From an uncultured Lachnospiraceae bacterium (GTDB taxonomy: Bacteria > Bacillota > Clostridia > Lachnospirales > Lachnospiraceae), in the NCBI GenBank assembly GCA_934320845.1, contig CAKRFU010000003.1:127192-191191 (forward strand): a stretch of 64,000 nucleotides of DNA. The letters are read 5' to 3'. A program made the translations under genes and the position numbers. Below are positions 17,002 through 27,000 of this stretch, in pieces. Each line of letters starts with the position of its first letter. The first letter of the stretch is position 1. The notes under the pieces were generated by a model. The model saw nothing but the letters and a program-made list of their open reading frames with translations. It was not told the DNA's origin and made no database searches.

Positions 17002-17592
17002 TTATTTTTCATATAAAACCGGTTGAAGCTGTCCCCCTTTTAAGGCAGCTTCTATTGTTTTGTCGATAAGGTCAAATTTTGCAATCAGCGAACATGGTTT
17101 TTTTTCGGGATTATCTTGGAAAAACGGCACAAAATAAATGTTTTTTACATTGTAAAGCTTACCTATATTCTGGAAATTTAATCCCATTGCATCGTTGGTG
17201 GAAACAGCTATGATAAGTGGTTTTTCGTTTCTGAGGTGAGCTTTTGCAGCCATGAGAACAGGAGTGTCTGTTATTCCATTTGCAAGTTTAGCAAGAGTAT
17301 TTCCGGTACAAGGAGCAATGACAAGGGCATCAAGAAAATTTCCGGGACCAATGGTTTCAGCATTCTGTATGGTTTTAATGTTTTCTTTGCCTGTGATTTC
17401 TTCTAATGATTTTAAAAAGTCGTCACAGTTTCCGAAACGACTGTCCATGTTCGCAGCATTAAAAGAAACAATCGGAAATATTTCGTATTCTTTTTCGTGA
17501 AGTGAATTTATTATTTTTTTGATTTTGCTGTGTGTGCAGAAAGAACCGGTTATGGCAAAACCTATTTTGTTTTTTTGAGATTTATTATTCAA
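17002..17592 (-). CDS. dpaB: Dipicolinate synthase subunit B (SpoVFB)
   Basis: The 196-residue flavoprotein-like subunit works with DpaA to convert dihydrodipicolinate (or its precursor) to dipicolinic acid, the calcium chelator packed into spores. IGFAITGSFCTHSKI at the N-terminus and ALVIAPCTGNTLAKLANGITDTPVLMAAKAH are hallmarks of the family. It lies two bases after dpaA's stop on the same strand, so they form an operon as in Bacillus subtilis. The operon would be expected in the mother cell late in sporulation. Its presence argues that the host can make, or descends from makers of, endospores. Confidence 0.92.
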   Translation of the reverse strand: MNNKSQKNKIGFAITGSFCTHSKIKKIINSLHEKEYEIFPIVSFNAANMDSRFGNCDDFLKSLEEITGKENIKTIQNAETIGPGNFLDALVIAPCTGNTLAKLANGITDTPVLMAAKAHLRNEKPLIIAVSTNDAMGLNFQNIGKLYNVKNIYFVPFFQDNPEKKPCSLIAKFDLIDKTIEAALKGGQLQPVLYEK

Positions 17593-17594
17593 GG

Positions 17595-18473
17595 TTAACC
17601 CTCCCTTTTTAGGTTTACAATTTCATTAAATATAATGTGGGCGGCGGATTTCGGGGCATAAGTTCCGGGGATACCGGGACAGAGTTTTGCGGTTATACCA
17701 TGTTTTTTACAATAATCAAAGTCAGTACCTCCGGGTGCGGACGCAATATCAATAATGGTGGTATTTTTGCTAAGCTTTTCTAAAATGTTATGTGTGAGCA
17801 CTTTAGATGGTGCGGTGTTAAATATAAAGTCAAACTTATGAATGGATTTTATTTCGTTTATATTTTCGTAGAATAATGCATTGTGGCATTTGGTGCGCAT
17901 GCATAAATCCTGAGTGTGAAAATTTTTACTTTTCATATCATTTTCGACAACATATATACAGGCTTTCATGCATTTGAGAAGACTGCATATTTTTTTACCG
18001 CAGTTGCCGTATCCTATAACTAAGCATTTACTTCCTGAAATTGTTATTTTGGAAGAATGCATCGCATTAAAAACAGCACCTTCGGCGGTTATTTTTGCAT
18101 TGTTTGTCACAAAAGTTTTTGATTTGTATAAATCATAATAATTTATGCCATAATATTTGCAAAAATCTATAAGTTCTTTATCAAAAAGTCCACCGATAAG
18201 ATAGTTATTTTTGTATGCAAAAGGAAATATATTGTCTATCATTTCTTTTTTTACAGGAATCGGAAAAACAAGAAAATCCGTTCCTGAAAAAGATTTGCTT
18301 TCATTAAAACAATGTGAGTATTTTATTTTTTTGTTTTCACCGGAAAAACAGTTGGATGAAATAGCGGTATTAAACCCTTTTTCGAGAAAAAGGGAAAAAA
18401 GGGCACGCTGTCTGTCATCATCTCCAAATATATATATCTTGTCATTAAAAATATTCAATGCTACCACCCACAT
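17595..18473 (-). CDS. dpaA: Dipicolinate synthase subunit A (SpoVFA)
   Basis: The Rossmann-type subunit of dipicolinate synthase. IYIFGDDDRQRALFSL opens the N-terminal domain, CLVIGYGNCGKKICSLL is the dinucleotide loop, and IDIASAPGGTDFDYCK then LCPGIPGTYAPKSAAHII are strongly conserved with Bacillus SpoVFA. The open frame extends to 18518, but those residues have no ribosome site. I list ATG 18473; TTG 18458 is at least as good, since GGGTGG precedes it and the protein would then begin like the Bacillus one. A possible sporulation-type -10 sequence at 18498-18490 would exclude the 18518 start. Confidence 0.9.
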   Translation of the reverse strand: MWVVALNIFNDKIYIFGDDDRQRALFSLFLEKGFNTAISSNCFSGENKKIKYSHCFNESKSFSGTDFLVFPIPVKKEMIDNIFPFAYKNNYLIGGLFDKELIDFCKYYGINYYDLYKSKTFVTNNAKITAEGAVFNAMHSSKITISGSKCLVIGYGNCGKKICSLLKCMKACIYVVENDMKSKNFHTQDLCMRTKCHNALFYENINEIKSIHKFDFIFNTAPSKVLTHNILEKLSKNTTIIDIASAPGGTDFDYCKKHGITAKLCPGIPGTYAPKSAAHIIFNEIVNLKREG

Positions 18474-18489
18474 AAATTTAAGAATACTA

Positions 18490-18498
18490 CAGTATATG
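18490..18498 (-). promoter_or_regulatory. Possible sigma-E/sigma-K -10 element of dpaAB
   Basis: On the minus strand CATATACTG is one mismatch from mother-cell sigma -10 consensus forms (CATACAnT or CATAnnnTA). Upstream ACACC could be part of a sigma-K -35. The call rests on a short match and the known mother-cell expression of these genes. Confidence 0.3.
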
Positions 18499-18648
18499 CA
18501 GAATAAGTGGTGTTGCAACTTGCAAAAACTTTAAACATAGTGTTGCTGCTGTTTACCTCTGCAGTACATCGGTAGTATTATTTTTTTGTTGTTGAGGGCG
18601 GATAATGACCGATTTTAGTCTTTTTAATGGCGAAATATGTAAAAATAC

Positions 18649-18677
18649 TTGACCAAGTACGTTATTTTCTGTATTCT
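18649..18677 (+). promoter_or_regulatory. Promoter of the LytTR regulator
   Basis: TTGACC at 18649-18654, a 17-base spacer and TATTCT at 18672-18677, ending 36 bases before ATG 18714. Confidence 0.5.
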
Positions 18678-18713
18678 ATAATCAGATGTGAAGTTTATGA
18701 GGAGAATATATCT

Positions 18714-19439
18714 ATGATAAAAGTTGCAGTATGTGAGGACAGTGAAATAGACAGGAGTATGTTAGAGGAAATTGTAGGTTTCCTCATGACTGACAGAGGG
18801 TTGGAGTATGAGATAATACCATATTTAAACGGTGAAGAACTTGTTGCAGGTTACAAAAATCATCCATATGATCTTATTTTTCTTGATGTGATGATGAATG
18901 AGATAGACGGTATTGAGACAGGAAAACTGATACGTCAGATGGATGGAAATGTTGAAATCGTTTATTGTACATCCAGCAGTGACTTTGCGATAGCAGCGTA
19001 TGATGTACATGCTATGGGATACCTGCTTAAACCATACGAACCGGGAAGGATAGGTGCGGTTATTGATTATTATGTTCAGAAACACCCGCAGAAAAATCAG
19101 AATTTTATTGAAGTTAAGTCCAGAAGAAAATCACTTATTATACCTTATAAGGATATAATAAACATGGAGTCGGATAATAAGGTTGTTTACATATACACTA
19201 CGACACAGGGAGCCGTAAAAGTTTATAACAAGCTGGATGTGTTTGAACAGGAACTGGCAGATAAAAGATTTTTAAGATGCCATCAGAGTTATCTTGTCAA
19301 CATGCAGTATGTTGCAGGACTTGTCGACTCGGATTTCATAATGATAAATGACAAGATGATACCTATAAGAAAAAGCGGAAGAAAGCTTATCGTAAAAAAA
19401 TATGAAGATTTCTTAAAAGATTCACTGAAGCAGCAATAA
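18714..19439 (+). CDS. LytTR-type response regulator (AgrA/LytR family)
   Basis: A 241-residue two-domain regulator. The receiver domain has VAVCEDSEIDRSM, the phospho-acceptor Asp in IFLDVMMNEIDG and Lys in YLLKPYEP. The C-terminal LytTR DNA-binding domain begins at IEVKSRRKSLIIPYKDII and includes RFLRCHQSYLVNMQYV. Such proteins bind paired direct repeats and usually control bacteriocin, surface or quorum genes. No sensor kinase is next to it, so its partner is elsewhere. ATG 18714 follows GAGGAGAATATATCT; the frame is open 29 codons further up but without a ribosome site. Confidence 0.9.
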   Translation: MIKVAVCEDSEIDRSMLEEIVGFLMTDRGLEYEIIPYLNGEELVAGYKNHPYDLIFLDVMMNEIDGIETGKLIRQMDGNVEIVYCTSSSDFAIAAYDVHAMGYLLKPYEPGRIGAVIDYYVQKHPQKNQNFIEVKSRRKSLIIPYKDIINMESDNKVVYIYTTTQGAVKVYNKLDVFEQELADKRFLRCHQSYLVNMQYVAGLVDSDFIMINDKMIPIRKSGRKLIVKKYEDFLKDSLKQQ

Positions 19440-19451
19440 TTAAAATAAAAG

Positions 19452-19479
19452 GCAGACTATATATTTGTATGTAGTCTGC
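19452..19479 (+). terminator. Terminator hairpin after the LytTR gene
   Basis: GCAGACTA (19452-19459) pairs with TAGTCTGC (19472-19479). The following TTTAAAAA is a poor U-run, so termination may be partial and read into the TPR gene. Confidence 0.5.
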
Positions 19480-19503
19480 TTTAAAAATGAAATGAGGATT
19501 TTG

Positions 19504-20679
19504 ATGAGACAGAAAAAATATATTTTAAAACAGATTGCAATTATATGTACGGCTGCGTTTCTATTTACAGGATGCGGAAAGGCTGACAAATCATATGATA
19601 AAGGGATGGAGTATATTGAAAGTGAAGATTATGGGAAAGCGTTAAAATGCTTTGAGGAGGCTATAAGTGAGAATGCCGACAAAGCAGAATATTATATCGG
19701 TGCAGGCATGGCATATAACTATCTGGGCAGATATGATGAGGCTGTAGAGAAATTTTCACATGCATTTCAGGAGTCGGAGAATACGATTTCAAATACAAAT
19801 AATAAACAGCTTTATTACGGAGATGCAATATCAAAGTATGGTCTTGCAAAATATGATGAGGCGATTGAGGATTGCAAAAAAGCATTAAACATAAAGCAGG
19901 TTGACAGTCTTGATGAAAAAATAAATCTCTTGCTTGCAGCGTCGTATCAGGCAAATGATAATTATACTGGGGCACAAAAAATATATGATTCGATTATAAA
20001 GTCGGACAAGAAAAATACAAAAGCCTACATTGCAAGAGCATCTTTATTTGTAGAGGTGAAAGATTATGAGTCTGCTGCAAAAGATTATACAAAAGCAATG
20101 GACACAGATGAAGAATGTGACGATGCATATTTTGGATTGTATAATGTATATAATCTTCAGAAAGATGAGGAGTCTGCAAAGAGCATTCTAAACAAGCTGA
20201 TTGACATGGACAGCGATGACAAGAAACATGATATAGCTTCAGGAAAGGCATATTATTATCTTGGAGAGTATGATAATGCACTGGCAGCTTTCAAAAAGGC
20301 GGTTAAAAATGGCGAACAAGATGCGTTGTACTTTGAAGGAATGACATATGTAGCAAAGTCAGATTATAATTCTGCAAAAAAATTATTTAAGGAATATATC
20401 TCAAAAGAGGATTTGACAAAAAATATAGACGCATATGTCCAGATTTCAAATTGCCTTATTGAAGTTGAGGAATATGAGCAGGCACTTACTTATGTTCAAA
20501 AAGGTCTTGACCTCGGGGAAACATCGGTTCAAAAAGCATTGTTGAAAAATAATGTTATAATTTATGAAAAAATGGGACAGTATAAAAAGGCATATAGTGC
20601 AGCAAGAAAGTATGTAAAAATGTATCCGGATGATAGGAAAATGAAAAGAGAGTTAACATTTATCAGAACAAGGATATAA
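19504..20679 (+). CDS. TPR-repeat lipoprotein
   Basis: The 391-residue product begins with a signal peptide whose hydrophobic stretch IAIICTAAFLFTGCG ends in a lipobox (LFTGC), so it should be lipid-anchored on the outer face of the membrane. The rest is built from tetratricopeptide repeats of about 34 residues, for example YDKGMEYIESEDYGKALKCF, YYIGAGMAYNYLGRYDEAVE and YYYLGEYDNALAAFKKAV. TPRs hold protein partners; no catalytic motif is visible. ATG 19504 is chosen for GAGG six bases upstream and because the signal peptide then starts with a basic MRQKKY. The function is not known. Confidence 0.85.
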   Translation: MRQKKYILKQIAIICTAAFLFTGCGKADKSYDKGMEYIESEDYGKALKCFEEAISENADKAEYYIGAGMAYNYLGRYDEAVEKFSHAFQESENTISNTNNKQLYYGDAISKYGLAKYDEAIEDCKKALNIKQVDSLDEKINLLLAASYQANDNYTGAQKIYDSIIKSDKKNTKAYIARASLFVEVKDYESAAKDYTKAMDTDEECDDAYFGLYNVYNLQKDEESAKSILNKLIDMDSDDKKHDIASGKAYYYLGEYDNALAAFKKAVKNGEQDALYFEGMTYVAKSDYNSAKKLFKEYISKEDLTKNIDAYVQISNCLIEVEEYEQALTYVQKGLDLGETSVQKALLKNNVIIYEKMGQYKKAYSAARKYVKMYPDDRKMKRELTFIRTRI

Positions 20680-20728
20680 AAACGGCAGACAACAAAAAAG
20701 CTGAGTAAAGATAAGTGGAGGTAAAGCA

Positions 20729-22012
20729 GTGGAAGAAAAGTTGTATGATACATCAGAACAGAAGGAAAAAATAATTGTAGTTGGTGTAGCTACATCAGAA
20801 AATGATGATACCGACAAATCATTAGATGAGCTTATCGAACTTGGTCAGACAGCAGGCGTAGAGACTGTTGCTAAGGTTATTCAGAACAGGGAGAAAGTTC
20901 ATCCGGGAACATATATAGGAAAAGGAAAGATAGAGGAAGTAAGGGAACTTGTAATAAAGCATAAGGCAGATACTGTTGTATGTGATGATGAACTTACACC
21001 GGCACAGTTTAATAATCTTTCACAGATGCTTGATGTCAAGGTTGTTGACAGAACGGTTATGATTCTTGATATATTTGCTAAGAGGGCATCCACAAGTGAA
21101 GGAAAACTGCAGGTAGAACTTGCTCAGTTGAGATATAGGGCATCACACCTTATCGGTGGGCGAAGTGAACTTTCAAGACTGGGTGGTGGAATTGGAACAA
21201 GAGGTCCCGGAGAACAGAAACTTGAGATGGACAGACGACTTATCAAGGAAAGGATAACACAGGTAAGAAAAGAACTTGAACAGGTAAAGAGAACGAGAGA
21301 ACTTACAAGAAAAAAGAGACAGGAAAATCCGATACCGGTAGTTGCTATTGTGGGCTATACAAATGCAGGAAAGTCAACTCTTTTAAATCATCTGACAGGT
21401 GCGGGAGTTTTATCTGAGGACAAACTTTTTGCGACGCTTGATCCGACAACAAGAAAACTTGTAAGGGAAAACGGTGAGGAAATTTTATTTACCGATACCG
21501 TAGGTTTTATAAGAAAACTGCCTCATCATCTTATTCAGGCATTTAGAAGTACACTTGAAGAAGCAAAATATGCTGACCTTATACTTCATGTTGTAGATTG
21601 TTCAAATGAAGATATGGACTCTCAGATGCATACAGTCTATGAGACGCTTAAAAAGCTTGAGGTAGGAGACAAAAAGATTATAACTGCGTTTAACAAGATT
21701 GATGTATGTGACAGGGAAGAGACATTGAAAGACCTTGCAGCTGACAGGACAGTCAGAATATCTGCAAAGACGGGACAGGGAATAGAGCAGATGCTTTCTG
21801 TTATAAGCGAAGTCATAGCAGAGGGAAAACAACTGCTTGATAAGGTATTTGGGTATGACGAAGCGGGAGCTGTGTCAAATGTAAGAAAATACGGACAGGT
21901 TATGGAAGAAGAGTACAGAAATGAAGGAATTTATATAAAGGCACTTATACCGAGAGAGTATATGTATCTTTTTGTTGAAGAAAAAAAGAAGAAAGAAGAG
22001 TGGGAAGAATGA
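20729..22012 (+). CDS. hflX: GTPase HflX
   Basis: HflX is a ribosome-binding GTPase that splits stalled or idle ribosomes. The N-terminal domain carries HPGTYIGKGKIEEV and CDDELTPAQFNNL; the glycine-rich helix hairpin GGIGTRGPGEQKLE precedes the G domain. G1 GYTNAGKST is at about residues 209-217, G3 is DTVGFIRKLP, and G4 is FNKID. Length 427 is normal. The start follows AAGTGGAGG. The dihydrofolate reductase gene overlaps its stop by four bases (ATGA), so the two are coupled. Confidence 0.95.
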   Translation: MEEKLYDTSEQKEKIIVVGVATSENDDTDKSLDELIELGQTAGVETVAKVIQNREKVHPGTYIGKGKIEEVRELVIKHKADTVVCDDELTPAQFNNLSQMLDVKVVDRTVMILDIFAKRASTSEGKLQVELAQLRYRASHLIGGRSELSRLGGGIGTRGPGEQKLEMDRRLIKERITQVRKELEQVKRTRELTRKKRQENPIPVVAIVGYTNAGKSTLLNHLTGAGVLSEDKLFATLDPTTRKLVRENGEEILFTDTVGFIRKLPHHLIQAFRSTLEEAKYADLILHVVDCSNEDMDSQMHTVYETLKKLEVGDKKIITAFNKIDVCDREETLKDLAADRTVRISAKTGQGIEQMLSVISEVIAEGKQLLDKVFGYDEAGAVSNVRKYGQVMEEEYRNEGIYIKALIPREYMYLFVEEKKKKEEWEE

Positions 22013-22497
22013 ATCTGATAGCATGTGTTGACAAAAACTGGGCAATTGGCAATAAAGGTGAACTGCTTGTATCAATTCCTTCTGACAAAAAACTTTTCAA
22101 GGAACTTACTGATGGAAAAGTTGTCATAGGTGGCAGAAAAACCATGGAGGCAATTCCTGGGGGAACCACACTCGGTGGAAGAACAAATATAATTCTTACA
22201 TCCGATAAAAAATATTCTTACGGAAATGCCGTGATAGTCCACAGTATTGATGAGGCGCTTGAAGAATTGGAAAAATATGATGATAAAGATATATTTGTCA
22301 TAGGCGGAGAAAAAGTTTATAAGGAATTTATGCCATATTGCAGCCATGCCTATATAACAAAAGTCGATTATGAGTATGAAGCGGATGCCTATCTAGAAAA
22401 TCTGGAAAAATCGGATGAATGGATTATGACTCACGATTCAGACGAATGGACATATTACGACCTCGAATATTATTTTTATCAGTATAAACGAAAATAA
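22009..22497 (+). CDS. folA: Dihydrofolate reductase
   Basis: The 162-residue enzyme reduces dihydrofolate with NADPH. MNLIACVDKNWAIGNKGELL is the classic opening, with the Met20-like loop and NWAIG; VVIGGRKTMEAIPGG and IFVIGGEKVYKEF bind cofactor. The usual acidic residue of the active site is in IPSDKKLFK (Asp in the helix B start). ATG 22009 overlaps the hflX stop; the frame extends three codons further up without reason to use it. It is not linked to thyA here. Confidence 0.92.
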   Translation: MNLIACVDKNWAIGNKGELLVSIPSDKKLFKELTDGKVVIGGRKTMEAIPGGTTLGGRTNIILTSDKKYSYGNAVIVHSIDEALEELEKYDDKDIFVIGGEKVYKEFMPYCSHAYITKVDYEYEADAYLENLEKSDEWIMTHDSDEWTYYDLEYYFYQYKRK

Positions 22498-22560
22498 TAC
22501 ATTTCGTATTTACAAAATTGATAGCTGAATATCAAAATAAAAGAATATCCAAATAATAAA

Positions 22561-22606
22561 GGGATATACATTTGTCGATATTAACAAATGTATATCCCAC
22601 TTTTTT
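22561..22606. terminator. Strong terminator between folA and aroF
   Basis: GGGATATACATTTGT (22561-22575) pairs perfectly with ACAAATGTATATCCC (22584-22598) over an 8-base loop, then AC and six T. It serves folA; the convergent aroF ends 14 bases further and may use the other strand. Confidence 0.92.
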
Positions 22607-22619
22607 GCATTAGAAATTA

Positions 22620-23648
22620 TTAAATTCTGTCTGCAATTTCATATATAAGTTTTTCTGTATCATTCCATCCGAGGCAAGGGTCAGTGATGGATTTTCCGTA
22701 AACACCGTCACCAATCTTTTGATTTCCTTCTTCAATATAGCTCTCAATCATAACACCTTTAACAAGCTTTTCAATATCTTTTGAAACGCTGCGGCTGTGA
22801 AGAACCTCAGATACAATACGAGGCTGTTCGTAGAAGCATTTGTTTGAGTTAGCATGGTTTGCATCAACAATACATGCAGGGTTTTTGAGTTCAAGCTTGT
22901 GATACATTTCATTTAATAATGTAAGATCCTCATAATGATAGTTTGGAAGTGACTGGTCATGTTTATTTACGGCACCTCTTAAGATTGTATGTGCAAGAGG
23001 GTTTCCGTCGGATTTGACTTCCCATCCACGATACATAAATGTGTGGCTTCCCTGTGCTGCTATACATGAGTTGAGCATGATGCTCAAAGTACCGCTTGTA
23101 GGATTTTTCATACCGCATGGAATATCAATTCCGCTTATTGTAAGTCGGTGCTGCTGATCCTCAACTGAACGTGCGCCTACGGCAACATATGATAATATAT
23201 CTGAAAGATAAGGCCAGTTTTCAGGGTAGAGCATCTCGTCTGCTGAGAACAGATGTGTCTCGGCGATAGAGCGAAGGTGCATTTTTCTCATTGCTATAAG
23301 ACCTTCGTGAAGGTCAGGTGCTTTTTCCGGGTCAGGCTGGTGTACGATTCCCTTGTAACCTTCGCCTGTTGTTCTTGGTTTGTTTGTATATATACGAGGG
23401 ATAATAATTAATTTGTCAGCGACTTTTTCCTGAACTTTTGCAAGACGTGTAGTGTAATCACATACTGCATCCTCGTTGTCGGCAGAACAAGGGCCAACGA
23501 TAACCAAAAATTTGTCAGACTCTCCTGTAAAGACTTTGGCAATCTTCTTATCTTTTTCTGCTTTTAATTTTTTGTGAGCTTCAGGAAGAGGATATCTTTC
23601 AAAAAGCTCCTCAGGTGAAATGACTTCTTTAACATAGGTAACGCCCAT
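22620..23648 (-). CDS. aroF: 3-deoxy-7-phosphoheptulonate synthase (class I DAHP synthase)
   Basis: The first step of the shikimate pathway, joining phosphoenolpyruvate and erythrose 4-phosphate. The 342-residue protein matches the AroF/G/H type: LVIVGPCSADN, PRIYTNKPRTTGEGYKG, VAVGARSVEDQQHR and the metal-site CIVDANHANSNK are intact. The enzymes of this type are usually inhibited by one aromatic amino acid; the sequence does not let me say which. ATG 23648 follows ATGGAGGAAAAAC. No T-box or aromatic leader peptide is visible upstream. Confidence 0.95.
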   Translation of the reverse strand: MGVTYVKEVISPEELFERYPLPEAHKKLKAEKDKKIAKVFTGESDKFLVIVGPCSADNEDAVCDYTTRLAKVQEKVADKLIIIPRIYTNKPRTTGEGYKGIVHQPDPEKAPDLHEGLIAMRKMHLRSIAETHLFSADEMLYPENWPYLSDILSYVAVGARSVEDQQHRLTISGIDIPCGMKNPTSGTLSIMLNSCIAAQGSHTFMYRGWEVKSDGNPLAHTILRGAVNKHDQSLPNYHYEDLTLLNEMYHKLELKNPACIVDANHANSNKCFYEQPRIVSEVLHSRSVSKDIEKLVKGVMIESYIEEGNQKIGDGVYGKSITDPCLGWNDTEKLIYEIADRI

Positions 23649-23969
23649 TGTTTTTCCTCCATTCTGCCGTTTTCGGCGTAGTTAAGTTTTTTATAAATTT
23701 TCTCAATGTTGTATAAAAGTATAAACAAAATAAAGGTTTACACACAACAAGTCTTTATTTTAGGCAATAATGAGGCATTAGTCAAGTGTTCGTGCAGACA
23801 ATAGCAATATATTTATATGTAGAAACAGGAATATAAGACATTATTCTCAATAAGAAGCAGTGTGGTATCAAATCTTCATTTTGTAAATATAAGTAAAAAA
23901 GTGTTCAAAATGCATAAAGTTAGTTATAACAAACCTGTAAATATGTAGAAATCGTACAATAAATCCAAC
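23649..23969. other. Intergenic space between aroF and nifJ
   Basis: About 320 A+T-rich bases separating divergent genes. A small hairpin GCCG/CGGC sits just before the aroF ribosome site. I see no gene, riboswitch or tRNA here; promoters for aroF must lie in the left half but none is clear enough to mark. Confidence 0.5.
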
Positions 23970-24038
23970 AAAATTTCGACTTTTTACCTCAAAAATTCGA
24001 CTTCGATTCTTTACTTTTTTTATCATTAGTGTTAAGAT
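23970..24038 (+). promoter_or_regulatory. nifJ promoter with two tandem activator-like sites
   Basis: TTTACT (24010-24015), 17-base spacer, TAAGAT (24033-24038). Upstream, AAAATTTCGACTT (23970-23982) and AAAAATTCGACTT (23991-24003) agree at 12 of 13 bases and are exactly 21 bp (two turns) apart, placed at about -45 and -66 from the expected start. That geometry suits an activator dimer pair touching polymerase. Confidence 0.55.
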
Positions 24039-24076
24039 AATGAGAAGAATTTAATAATAAGGAGGAAATTATAAAG

Positions 24077-27000
24077 ATGGCTAGAGCTAAACAGTCAATG
24101 GATGGTAATACAGCCGCAGCTCATGTAGCATATGCTTACACAGAAGTAGCTGGTATCTATCCTATCACACCTTCAAGCCCTATGGCTGATTCAGTTGATC
24201 AGTGGTCAGCAGCAGGACAGAAGAATATTTTTGGAAACACAGTTAAAGTTGTAGAGATGGAGTCTGAGGCAGGTGCCGCAGGTACAGTTCACGGTTCACT
24301 TGCAGCAGGTGCACTTACAACTACATTTACAGCTTCACAGGGTCTTCTTCTTATGATCCCTAATATGTATAAAATCGCTGGTGAGCAGTTACCTTGTGTA
24401 TTCGATGTATCTGCACGTACAGTATCATCACACGCATTAAATATTTTTGGTGATCATAGTGATGTTTACGCCTGTCGTCAGACTGGTTTCGCTATGTTAG
24501 CTGAAACAAATCCACAGGAAGTTATGGATTTAAGCCCTGTTGCACATCTTGCATCAATCGAGGGAAAAGTTCCTTTCATCAACTTCTTTGATGGTTTCCG
24601 TACATCTCATGAAATCCAGAAGATTGAAAAATGGGATTATGAAGATCTTAAAGAAATGTGCAACATGGATGCAGTGGCAGAGTTCAGAGCACATGCTCTT
24701 AATCCTGAGCATCCTGCATCTCGTGGTTCACATGAGAACGGTGACGTATTCTTCCAGCATCGTGAAGCATGTAACAAAGCATACAATGAGTTACCTGCTG
24801 TTGTAGAAAAATACATGAAGAAGATCAATGATAAGCTTGGAACAGATTATGACTTATTCAACTACTATGGAGCAGCAGATGCTGACCGTGTTATCGTAGC
24901 TATGGGTTCTATCTGTGACGTTGCAGAAGAAGTTATTGATTACCTTACAGCTAAGGGAGAAAAAGTTGGTCTTATCAAAGTTCGTTTATACCGTCCTTGG
25001 GTATCAGCAAGCCTTCTTAAAGTTCTTCCTAAGACAGCTAAGAAGATTGCAGTACTTGATCGTACAAAAGAGCCTGGTGCACTTGGAGATCCTTTATACC
25101 TTGATGTAGCAGTTACACTTCGTGAAGCAGGACTTAACGATATCGTGCTTACAGGTGGACGTTATGGTCTTGGTTCTAAAGATACACCACCTTCATCAGT
25201 ATTCGCTGTATACAAAGAGCTTGAGAAAGATGATCCTAAACCACGTTTCACAATCGGTATTGTTGATGATGTAACAAACTTAAGCTTGCCAGAAGTTAAG
25301 CCAGCTCCTATTACATCAGCATCTGGTACAAAAGAGTGTAAGTTCTGGGGTCTTGGTGGAGACGGTACAGTTGGTGCCAACAAGAACTCTACAAAGATTA
25401 TCGGTGACCACACAGACAAATACATCCAGGCATACTTCCAGTATGATTCAAAGAAAACCGGTGGTGTTACAATTTCTCACCTTCGTTTCGGTGACAACCC
25501 AATCAGAAGCCCATATTACATCAATCAGGCTGACTTCGTAGCATGTCACAATCCTGCATATGTAACACAGGGAATGAAGATGGTTCAGGATGTTAAGCCG
25601 GGCGGAGTATTCATGATTAACTGCCAGTGGTCAGATGAAGAGTTAGATAAGCATCTTAATGCTGAAGCTAAGAAATATATCGCTGACAACAACATTCAGC
25701 TTTACACAATCAACGCTATCGATAAGGCTATCGAGATTGGTATGGGTAAACGTACAAACACAATCCTTCAGTCTGCATTCTTCAAATTAGCAGATGTTAT
25801 GCCTATCGATGATGCTATCGAGTTCATGAAAGCTGCTGCAAAGAAATCTTACTCTAAGAAGGGTGATGCAGTCGTAGAGATGAACTACAAGGCTATTGAT
25901 GCCGGTGTAGATGCAGTACACAAAGTTGAAGTTCCAGAGTCTTGGAAGAATCCAGCTCCTGATGCTGCTGCAAAAGAAATCACAGGACGTCCTGAGGTTG
26001 TTAAGATGGTTAAAGATCTTCTTGAGCCAATCTCTAAGATGGATGGAGACAGCCTTCCTGTTTCAGCATTCATTGACAATCCTGACGGACAGTTCGAGAC
26101 AGGTGCTTCTGCATACGAAAAACGTGGTACAGCCGTAACAGTTCCTACATGGGATCCTGAGACATGTATCCAGTGTAACAACTGTGCATTCGTATGTTCA
26201 CATGCTACAATTCGTCCATTCTTACTTTCAGAGGATGAAGTTAAGGCAGCACCTTCAAATATCAAACTTGCTGATACTAAGCCAAAGGCTGGAGAGTACA
26301 AGTTTACTATGAGCGTATCTCCACTTGACTGTATGGGATGTGGTGAGTGTATCACAGTATGTCCTAAGGCTTCTGAGGGAGCTATCAAGATGGTTCCACA
26401 GGCAGAGGAAGCAGATGAGCAGCCAGTATTTGATTACTTAGTTGCAAACGTAGGAAAGAAAGACAGCGGATTTGCTGACACAACACCTAAGGGAAGCCAG
26501 TTCAACCAGCCACTCCTCGAGTTCTCTGGTTCATGTGCAGGTTGTGCAGAAACATCTTATGCTCGTCTTATTACACAGTTGTTTGGTGAGCAGATGTACA
26601 TCTCAAATGCAACAGGATGTTCTTCTATCTGGGGTAACCCTGCTGCTACAGCACCATACACAGTAAATAAAGATACAAAGAAAGGACCAGCTTGGTCTAA
26701 CTCATTGTTCGAGGACAACGCAGAGCATGGTCTTGGTATGTATGTAGGTCAGAAGTACCTTCGTGACCAGGCTATCGAGTCTGTTAAGGCTTGTGCAGCA
26801 TCTGACAAGGCTTCAGCAGAATTCAAGGCTGTTGTAGATAAGTTCCTTGAGACAAAAGAAGATACAAAAGCAAATGTAGAGCCAACAAATGCTCTTATCG
26901 CTGAATTAGAGAAAGCCGCTGCAGAAGGATGCCCTGATGCTAAGGCAGCTCTTGACAAGAAAGATTATCTTGGAAAGAAATCTGTATGGATCTTCGGTGG

